Assembly: GCA_030636465.1 (NCBI GenBank) | Contig: DAOVWW010000011.1 | Location: 1 to 12,468, forward strand | Direction: 5' to 3' | DNA length: 12,468 nucleotides | Source: Gammaproteobacteria bacterium | Lineage (GTDB): Bacteria > Pseudomonadota > Gammaproteobacteria > BMS3Bbin11 | Position numbers and translations under genes: made by a program | The notes under the pieces: model-generated | Database searches by the model: none | Told to the model about the DNA's origin: nothing | Seen by the model: the letters and a program-made list of their open reading frames with translations, nothing else | Shown: piece after piece, positions 6,914 to 12,468 of the stretch | How the letters are laid out: every line of letters begins with the position of its first letter | Numbering within the stretch: the first letter of the stretch is position 1

Positions 6914-9325
6914 TCATTCTAATGGCTCAGGTCGCGAGAAAATAAAGCCCTGAACATAATCTACACCGATCTCTTTCAGTAGCTCTACAGTCTGTTGATC
7001 TTCAACGTGTTCAGCAATAGTTTTCTTACCCATTACATGTCCAATCTCATTGATGGACTTCACCATCGCCAGATTTATGGGATTTATAGCGATATCTCTG
7101 ACAAACTCACCGTCTATCTTGAGAAAATCAACTGGCAAATTTTTCAGATAAGCAAATGATGAGACACCACTGCCAAAATCATCTAGCGCAAACTGAAAAC
7201 CCAACTTGTGTAATTCATCGAGAAACCGGGTAGCTTTTACAAGATTACTAATTGCAACAGTTTCCGTGATTTCAAAACAGATAATCTTAGCCGGTAAACC
7301 ATAGTCTTGAAGCTTCTCATTTATATAGGCAGCGAAATTGCTATCAGTAATTGAAAAAGCAGATAGATTGATACTGCAAAAGTTAATCTGATTAATTATT
7401 TTACCCTGCCTGGATAACCAGCTGAAGGTCTTGTCCACCACCCATTTATCCACTGACAGCATCAGGTTGAAACGTTCTGCCGCCGGTATAAACTGGCCTG
7501 GCAGTATTATGTCGCCATCAGCATCCCTCATTCTCAAAAGAATTTCACAATGCTTTTTATTTGAATCTCCGATATCAGTAATGGGCTGTATGACCTGTTT
7601 ATATAAGATCATCCGGTCTTCATCCAGAGCTTCCTGAATTCGAGAAACCCAGGCCATCTCACCACGGCGTCTGGACATTTCTGCATCGTCATGCCTGAAA
7701 ATGTGGAACCTGTTTCTGCCTTCTTCTTTAGCCCTGTAGCACGCAACATCCGCAGCAGATAACAATTCTGAAAAATCGATGAAACGTCCCTGTACAGCAA
7801 CCAGCCCGATACTGACACCTATAGTAAATACTTTGTCTTCCCAGTAGAAATGATGTTGCTGGATTGCTTCAATCAGGCCAGTTGCAATCTCCCTGGCTTT
7901 ATCTAAGGGGCAGCCCTCCAGGAATAGTCCAAATTCATCACCACCGAGCCGTGTCAGGGTATCATTGACGCGCTTGGTCTTTTTCAGCACCTGGCTAATC
8001 TGCATCAGCAACTCATCACCAGCAACATGGCCGCAGCTATCATTGACAACTTTAAACTGATCAAGATCAAGGTAAAGTAGACAATGCTCCAGGCCCTCAT
8101 CACCTTCGTTGAAAACCTGCTTAACATACTCCTCGAATGCGCGCCGATTCATTAAACCGGTCAGGGCATCATGCCGCGCCTGAAAAGTCAGTTCTTTTTT
8201 AAGTTCATGAGCCTCCGTTAAATCACGCAGGTAGGCTGTAAAGAATGTCTCCTCATCATCAATCCTGGTAATAGTAAGTTCGACCGGGAACTGATAGCCA
8301 GCCGCATGTTGAGCCATAGTTTCAATGCGTGTATTAAGTATCGTGGTTTTACCTGTGGTCAATAAGCGTTGCATACCAGCGTGATGTTTATCCCTCAGCT
8401 CAGGAGGAATAATAAGGTTGGCGAGATCATGCCCGATCATTGCACTCATTTTATAGCCGAAGGTCTTCTCTGTTGCAGGATTTACTTCAGTAACGATACT
8501 GTTTGCATCAATACAGATAATACTGTCCAGGGCAGAATCCATGATGGCTTTATTCCGTGACTGACTGGCCGTTAGTGAACGTATGGCTTTTTCTCTGCCC
8601 CTGGCGTGTGCTCTGAGGTAGAAAAAGGACATCATCAGGCCTAGAGTGCCAATTACCCAGACCATGAAAAACAGCTTTAGATCTTTATTATTTCCCCTGT
8701 CCTGGCGAGTAAGCAGCTCCTTCATTGGTACTGCAATAGTGACGCCACCACTAACGCCATTGGTCTTCTGAGCCAGTTTTGGGTGACACAGCAGGCAACC
8801 CGGTGTAATTGGCAGCGCCTGGATCAGGCGTAAATAGGGTTCACCATTTATATTTGAATATTCAAAGATTTCCTTAACACCCTGCTCAAGTTGAATTAGC
8901 GCAGCTTTTTCCCAGCTATCTGGACTATTCGCGGCTCGCAGGGGGTCGAGACTGGTGACCCGCCCCGCCACGCCAAAGAGTTCCTGATATTGATGGTCAA
9001 GGTCGCGTACTATCCATGCCGGATTAACCATTGATAACTTAATGCCTGACGGCGTAGTGATATCTCGATCCAGAATATGTGCAAGAAAGGGATCAGGCTG
9101 GTACTTGTCACCAACGGGTATATAGATCCTACCGTGGCCGGTTAACCACAGTCGAAACGCCTTGTCCTTGTTAAAATTTGCCCGAGCCTGGTTCTCAGCA
9201 AGCTCATGGGTAGTGGCCAAATTAGTATTTATTTTCCAGTTTGCCAATCCAGCAAGCAACAGACTCCAGGCCACAAAAAGAATGACAATGTAGAGGAGTA
9301 TCGGCGTCGTGTAGTGCTTCTCCAT
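6914..9325 (-). CDS. Membrane GGDEF-EAL protein with periplasmic c-type heme sensor domain (DUF3365/Tll0287-like) and PAS
   Basis: The 803-residue protein has membrane helices at about 9-29 and 217-237. Between them lies a periplasmic sensor of the Tll0287-like/DUF3365 kind with one CLLCH (177-181), a covalent heme c motif. A PAS domain follows at about 255-370. The GGDEF domain (about 380-545) has an intact GGDEF at 461-465 and the product-inhibition motif RVND (452-455) five residues upstream, so it can probably make c-di-GMP. The EAL domain (about 560-803) keeps E594 (as EIL), N653, E685, D715, D716, K736, E772 and Q792, so it may also degrade c-di-GMP. Which activity dominates is unclear. 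Redox state or a gas ligand at the heme is the likely input, by analogy. The ATG start has no strong ribosome site. It follows tsaB by 52 bases and precedes the thioredoxin-fold gene by 25. Confidence 0.95.
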   Translation of the reverse strand: MEKHYTTPILLYIVILFVAWSLLLAGLANWKINTNLATTHELAENQARANFNKDKAFRLWLTGHGRIYIPVGDKYQPDPFLAHILDRDITTPSGIKLSMVNPAWIVRDLDHQYQELFGVAGRVTSLDPLRAANSPDSWEKAALIQLEQGVKEIFEYSNINGEPYLRLIQALPITPGCLLCHPKLAQKTNGVSGGVTIAVPMKELLTRQDRGNNKDLKLFFMVWVIGTLGLMMSFFYLRAHARGREKAIRSLTASQSRNKAIMDSALDSIICIDANSIVTEVNPATEKTFGYKMSAMIGHDLANLIIPPELRDKHHAGMQRLLTTGKTTILNTRIETMAQHAAGYQFPVELTITRIDDEETFFTAYLRDLTEAHELKKELTFQARHDALTGLMNRRAFEEYVKQVFNEGDEGLEHCLLYLDLDQFKVVNDSCGHVAGDELLMQISQVLKKTKRVNDTLTRLGGDEFGLFLEGCPLDKAREIATGLIEAIQQHHFYWEDKVFTIGVSIGLVAVQGRFIDFSELLSAADVACYRAKEEGRNRFHIFRHDDAEMSRRRGEMAWVSRIQEALDEDRMILYKQVIQPITDIGDSNKKHCEILLRMRDADGDIILPGQFIPAAERFNLMLSVDKWVVDKTFSWLSRQGKIINQINFCSINLSAFSITDSNFAAYINEKLQDYGLPAKIICFEITETVAISNLVKATRFLDELHKLGFQFALDDFGSGVSSFAYLKNLPVDFLKIDGEFVRDIAINPINLAMVKSINEIGHVMGKKTIAEHVEDQQTVELLKEIGVDYVQGFIFSRPEPLE

Positions 9326-9377
9326 AACTTATTCTTTTAACACATTAAACTAAGTGTGTGAATTATTTGAAATACTT
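9326..9377 (-). promoter_or_regulatory. Short spacer with a weak promoter-like pair and dyad before the GGDEF-EAL gene
   Basis: This AT-rich gap is the largest in the minus-strand run after relA. On the minus strand TTCACA (9362-9357, 5 of 6 to the -35 consensus) and TAAAAG (9339-9334, 4 of 6 to the -10) are 17 bases apart; the start would fall almost at the ATG. An imperfect dyad with ACACA and TGTGT arms spans 9340-9359. Either could let the sensor/dehydrogenase cluster be transcribed apart from relA-tsaB. The signal is weak. Confidence 0.22.
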
Positions 9378-10052
9378 TTAACGTTCAGACATTTTCTTCG
9401 CCACTTTGTCACGGACATAATGAGGCAAGGCTACAGCGGGGTCGGTTGCGCGGCCCAGTTCTGATTCATACAAAGCCAGTCGGGCAATTTCTGCCGCATG
9501 TGGGAACTCATTATTGAGACCAATAACTTCACGTCCACTAGATTGTATTTTTGAAAACTCGCCTTTGTAACGGTCCCAGCCGGTACCGGCAATAATAATT
9601 TTATCTTCCTCTACCAGACTAATTGTATCTGCTGAAGAAACCCCCACCTTGCCGATCAATTCTGGCGCAGCTGCATCAACAACGCGATACAGACCATGAT
9701 AGACCTGATCCATACGTGCATCGATTACACTCAGCACCAGGCCCTGATGTCTTGCCGCCAGGGCCGCCAGGGATGAGACTGCTATAAGTTGTCGATCTCT
9801 GGCCAGTGCCAGCCCCTGCATCATGGCCGCACCAATTCTTAGACCAGTAAATGAACCAGGCCCTGCGCCATAGGCAAACAGATCAATCTCTTCCAGAGCA
9901 GTCGTATTTTCCTCTAGCAGGCTAGTCATCATTGGCAGTAAATGTTCCGCATGGCCACGTCCGATTACTTCAAACTTTTCGACTATATGCTGATCAGATA
10001 ACAGCGCCACAGAACAAGCCTCTGTAGAGCTATCCAGGGCAAGTATTTTCAT
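9378..10052 (-). CDS. tsaB: tRNA threonylcarbamoyladenosine biosynthesis protein TsaB (YeaZ)
   Basis: TsaB is a cytoplasmic inactive paralogue of TsaD that binds TsaD and TsaE to place the threonylcarbamoyl group on A37 of ANN-decoding tRNAs. The 224-residue product shows the ASKHA-type N-terminus ALDSSTEACSVAL (5-17), HAEHLLP (34-40), the hallmark GPGSFTGLRIG (64-74), and the C-terminal PHYVRDKVA. The E. coli protein is about 231 residues, so this one is full length. The frame stays open upstream to an ATG at 10106, but that would add 18 non-family residues overlapping relA. The start at 10052 fits the conserved MKILALDSS opening and has GAGGA at a good distance upstream. It lies 10 bases after the relA stop, so the two are very likely cotranscribed. 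TsaD and TsaE are not in the window. Confidence 0.96.
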   Translation of the reverse strand: MKILALDSSTEACSVALLSDQHIVEKFEVIGRGHAEHLLPMMTSLLEENTTALEEIDLFAYGAGPGSFTGLRIGAAMMQGLALARDRQLIAVSSLAALAARHQGLVLSVIDARMDQVYHGLYRVVDAAAPELIGKVGVSSADTISLVEEDKIIIAGTGWDRYKGEFSKIQSSGREVIGLNNEFPHAAEIARLALYESELGRATDPAVALPHYVRDKVAKKMSER

Positions 10053-10062
10053 CTCATCGTCC

Positions 10063-12237
10063 TCATTGTGAGACTCTTCTGGCTTCATGTACATTCGGTA
10101 ATTCATTAATGCGGGTAAGCAACTGACTCAATCTGGCCAGGTTCTCTATTTCCAGACTGAGTTTCATCTTTGCTTCATGGGTAGTGGCGTTGGATTGTGT
10201 GTTCACGGCAGTGACATTAATTTTCTCATTCGATAGCAAAGCCGTTATGTCATGTAACAGGCCTTTTCGATCATAGGCAATGATCTGGATATCGACTGAA
10301 TAAACATCCTGCTCAGGCCCTCCCCAGCTGACTTCAATCAGGTGCTGATCATCCTCATTCAGGGCGCGTAAAATGTTAGCGCAATCGGTTCGATGAATAC
10401 TTACGCCCCTGCCCTGGGTGATGTATCCGGTAATATCATCACCAGGCAGAGGCTTGCAGCATTTTGCCATCTGCGTCATCAGGTTACCGACACCCTGCAC
10501 CTCAATATCAGACTGTGTTTTGTCTGCAGCGGTATGGCGCAGCTTAAGTTCAGGCTCCTGTACTTCCTGTGGATCTAAATAATCTTGCAGCGCTACAGCA
10601 ATCTGCGTCGTTTTTACTTCACTGCGCCCAAGGGCCGCCATCATGTCGCTGGTTTGTTTGAACTTCAGCTGTTGTGATAGTTTGTCGATATTGACATCTT
10701 TCAGGCCGAGGCGTATCAGTTCTTTGTCCAGAATCACCCTGCCATCGATGGCATTCTGATCATGTTCCTGGGTACGAAACCATTGTAGAATTTTTGATTT
10801 AGCGCGGTGTGACTGGGTGTAGCCAAGGTGGGGATTGATCCAGTCCCGGCTGGGCTGACCTTCCTTTATGGTCAATATCTCTACTTTATCACCGGTTTTA
10901 AGTACATACGTCAGCGGTACGATCGCCCCATCTACCTTGGCACCACGACAGCGGTGACCGACTTCTGTATGAATCGTGTAGGCAAAATCCAGCGGTGTGG
11001 AACCACCGGGCAAATCAATTATATTACCGGCAGGCGTAAAAACGTAAACGCGGTCTTCAAACACCTGGCTACGAAACTCGGCAACGAAATCACTGCCATC
11101 TGCCGCTTCATCCTTCCATTCCAGCAACTGCCTTAACCAGGCTATTTTACGATCAAAACTCTCATCATGGCCGATGCCTTCCTTGTAGCGCCAGTGTGCT
11201 GCCACACCCAGCTCACAGCGGTCATGCATTGCCTGTGTCCTGATCTGTACCTCCACCAGCTTTTCCTCAGGACCATGTACCGCCGTATGAATCGATTGAT
11301 AATTATTATTCTTGGGCGAGGTAATGTAGTCATCAAACTCTTCCCTGACATAGGGCCATAAGGAATGGACGATTCCTAATGCTGCGTAACAATCGGGAAT
11401 GGTCTCAGCGAGTATCCGTACCGCACGCACATCAAATATCTGGTCAATATCAACGTTCTTACGCATCATTTTTCTATAGATGCTATTGATGTGTTTTACC
11501 CTGCCACTGACTTCAGCCTTGACCCCGGCCTTGCCCAGCTCTGCCTGCAGGGTATGCATGAATTGCTTAATATACTCTTCGCGGTCAACACGCCGCTCAG
11601 CAAGGCTTTTAGCAATACGATGATAGGCTTCGGGCTGTAGATAACGCAGCGACAGATCTTCAAGCTGCCATTTTATCTGCCAGATCCCCAGCCTGTTTGC
11701 CAATGGAGCAAAAATTTCATGCACCTGCGCAGCGATCTTCTGCTGCAGTTCTGGCGGGCTATTTTTTATCTGCCGTAAGCGCTGTAATCGATCAGCCAGT
11801 TTTATTAGAACAACCCTGACATCTTCAACCATAGCCAGCAGCATCTTGCGCAGATTCTCACCATCGATTTGCAGCGACTGGCCAGACTGAGGATTGCTTT
11901 CACTAACTGGCATAACATCCATTTTATGGACACCGCTTACCAGTGTCAGGATGTTCTTACCGAAGCTTTGCTCTATTATTTTTTTACGATTATCACCATC
12001 AACATTCGCGTCATATAAAATGCCCGCTATCAGTGTTTCTGTATCCACCTGCAAATCAAACAAAGTCTCAGCCACACCCAGTGTATAAGTCAGCCGCTCT
12101 TTTTTGTCATCTACGGGGGATTCGTCCTGGCGAAAATCAAATGCCTGGCGGATTCTTTCTACTTCTTCAGGGCTAAGGTTCTCAGTCAGCAGCTGTTGTA
12201 ACCAGTGCTCAAGATCATGTGCTTCAGTATTTTTCAT
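10063..12237 (-). CDS. relA: RelA-type (p)ppGpp synthetase (GTP pyrophosphokinase)
   Basis: RelA transfers pyrophosphate from ATP to GTP or GDP on stalled ribosomes in the stringent response. The 724 residues, against 744 in E. coli, contain in order: a pseudo-hydrolase domain (about 45-195), the synthetase (about 235-355) with FDVRAVRI (268-275), YQSIHT (313-318) and VEVQIRT (328-334), a TGS domain (about 393-456), a helical region, a zinc-finger-like CC...H...C (C593, C594, H615, C619), and an ACT domain (about 645-720). The hydrolase motif is lost: ILYDANVDG (73-81) stands where bifunctional enzymes have HD and ED. The substrate loop is E300-F-D302-D303, the ExDD form of single-function RelA, rather than RxKD. 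A separate SpoT is therefore expected elsewhere. The ATG at 12237 has a poor ribosome site. tsaB follows after 10 bases. Confidence 0.97.
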   Translation of the reverse strand: MKNTEAHDLEHWLQQLLTENLSPEEVERIRQAFDFRQDESPVDDKKERLTYTLGVAETLFDLQVDTETLIAGILYDANVDGDNRKKIIEQSFGKNILTLVSGVHKMDVMPVSESNPQSGQSLQIDGENLRKMLLAMVEDVRVVLIKLADRLQRLRQIKNSPPELQQKIAAQVHEIFAPLANRLGIWQIKWQLEDLSLRYLQPEAYHRIAKSLAERRVDREEYIKQFMHTLQAELGKAGVKAEVSGRVKHINSIYRKMMRKNVDIDQIFDVRAVRILAETIPDCYAALGIVHSLWPYVREEFDDYITSPKNNNYQSIHTAVHGPEEKLVEVQIRTQAMHDRCELGVAAHWRYKEGIGHDESFDRKIAWLRQLLEWKDEAADGSDFVAEFRSQVFEDRVYVFTPAGNIIDLPGGSTPLDFAYTIHTEVGHRCRGAKVDGAIVPLTYVLKTGDKVEILTIKEGQPSRDWINPHLGYTQSHRAKSKILQWFRTQEHDQNAIDGRVILDKELIRLGLKDVNIDKLSQQLKFKQTSDMMAALGRSEVKTTQIAVALQDYLDPQEVQEPELKLRHTAADKTQSDIEVQGVGNLMTQMAKCCKPLPGDDITGYITQGRGVSIHRTDCANILRALNEDDQHLIEVSWGGPEQDVYSVDIQIIAYDRKGLLHDITALLSNEKINVTAVNTQSNATTHEAKMKLSLEIENLARLSQLLTRINELPNVHEARRVSQ

Positions 12238-12265
12238 CTGAAAGATATTCTGTCTTAGGAAGCCT

Positions 12266-12279
12266 CGATTAACGATTAA
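12266..12279. repeat. Two-copy heptamer direct repeat (CGATTAA)x2
   Basis: Two perfect, adjacent copies of CGATTAA (TTAATCG on minus) lie between relA and the gene before it. The left-hand plus-strand edge reaches into the stop codon of the upstream minus-strand gene, which uses TAA at 12278-12276. The period matches the seven-base arrays at 2686-2727, but two copies alone are weak evidence. Confidence 0.6.
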
Positions 12280-12468
12280 CTATCGTCATCCGACTTCGTC
12301 TCAAACGTATCACCGAACCAGAAGGCCTGTTCCTTTTCAAGAAAATCCTCCATCGGCATATAGTGTGAACCATCGCAGGAAAAAGTCAGACCAACCATGC
12401 CATTGATGATATTGACCGAACTTGATCGCAGATAAATAGTTTCATCACCAAAACGTAAATGCTTGAAC
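12276..12468 (-). CDS. C-terminal end of an unrecognised protein (5' end missing)
   Basis: On the minus strand a frame is open from the right edge (first full codon at 12467-12465) to TAA at 12278-12276, giving 63 residues. I do not recognise it. The visible part begins FKHLRFGDET and includes NIINGMVGLTF, SHYMPMEDFLEKEQ and a strongly acidic tail ending SDDDS. Codon use and composition look like the neighbouring genes, there is no internal stop, and no other frame or strand offers a gene here, so it is probably real coding sequence. It lies 38 bases upstream of relA on the same strand and could be cotranscribed with it. In several gammaproteobacteria rlmD precedes relA, but this tail does not look like RlmD. 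Confidence 0.6.
   Translation of the reverse strand, partial: FKHLRFGDETIYLRSSSVNIINGMVGLTFSCDGSHYMPMEDFLEKEQAFWFGDTFETKSDDDS

Noticed and set aside
6914..9325. EAL domain reading EIL instead of EAL and YKQVIQPI instead of the usual YQPIV pattern, as a sign of an inactive phosphodiesterase
   Set aside because: The catalytic Glu is kept and all other metal- and substrate-binding residues are in place. The EILLRM form is common in heme/PAS-linked GGDEF-EAL proteins.
10053..10106. Longer tsaB start at 10106 overlapping the end of relA
   Set aside because: The added 18 residues do not look like TsaB, while the start at 10052 has the conserved opening and a good ribosome site.
10063..12237. Loss of the HD motif in the RelA hydrolase domain as a damaged gene
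   Set aside because: It is the normal state of single-function RelA in gamma- and betaproteobacteria, and the ExDD loop agrees with it.

Overview
The window looks like chromosomal DNA from a gammaproteobacterium, with a betaproteobacterium less likely. The best evidence is a single-function RelA-type (p)ppGpp synthetase: its pseudo-hydrolase domain has lost the HD motif and its synthetase carries the ExDD loop, a form known mainly from beta- and gammaproteobacteria. A periplasmic c-type heme sensor and a large FAD/Fe-S oxidase of the glycolate/D-lactate dehydrogenase kind suggest a respiring organism. I saw no transposase, integrase, CRISPR array, tRNA or rRNA, and nothing points to recent transfer.

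Left part, plus strand: (1) the 3' part of a large FAD-linked oxidase / 4Fe-4S / cysteine-rich (CCG) fusion protein, open at the left edge; (2) a 125-base spacer holding two abutting heptamer tandem arrays and then a good sigma70-type promoter; (3) a CNNM/CorC-type membrane protein (DUF21, CBS pair, CorC_HlyC) starting at TTG. A short inverted repeat separates it from the convergent genes that follow.

Rest of the window, minus strand, read right to left: the tail of an unrecognised gene, relA, tsaB, a membrane GGDEF-EAL protein with a periplasmic CxxCH heme-type sensor domain, an exported thioredoxin-fold protein, a Tat-signal protein of the gluconate 2-dehydrogenase subunit 3 family, and a GMC flavoprotein dehydrogenase. 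From relA to the GMC gene no gap exceeds about 52 bases, and the last three genes overlap or nearly touch. The last four may form one unit: a redox-sensing c-di-GMP protein, a thiol-redox protein, and a two-subunit flavin dehydrogenase that the small subunit's Tat signal would carry to the periplasm.

Most of the window is ordinary conserved gene content. The points worth a second look are the sensor plus thioredoxin plus GMC cluster, the GMC protein's apparent loss of the usual catalytic His/Asn pair, its missing cytochrome subunit, and the period-7 repeats in two intergenic spacers.
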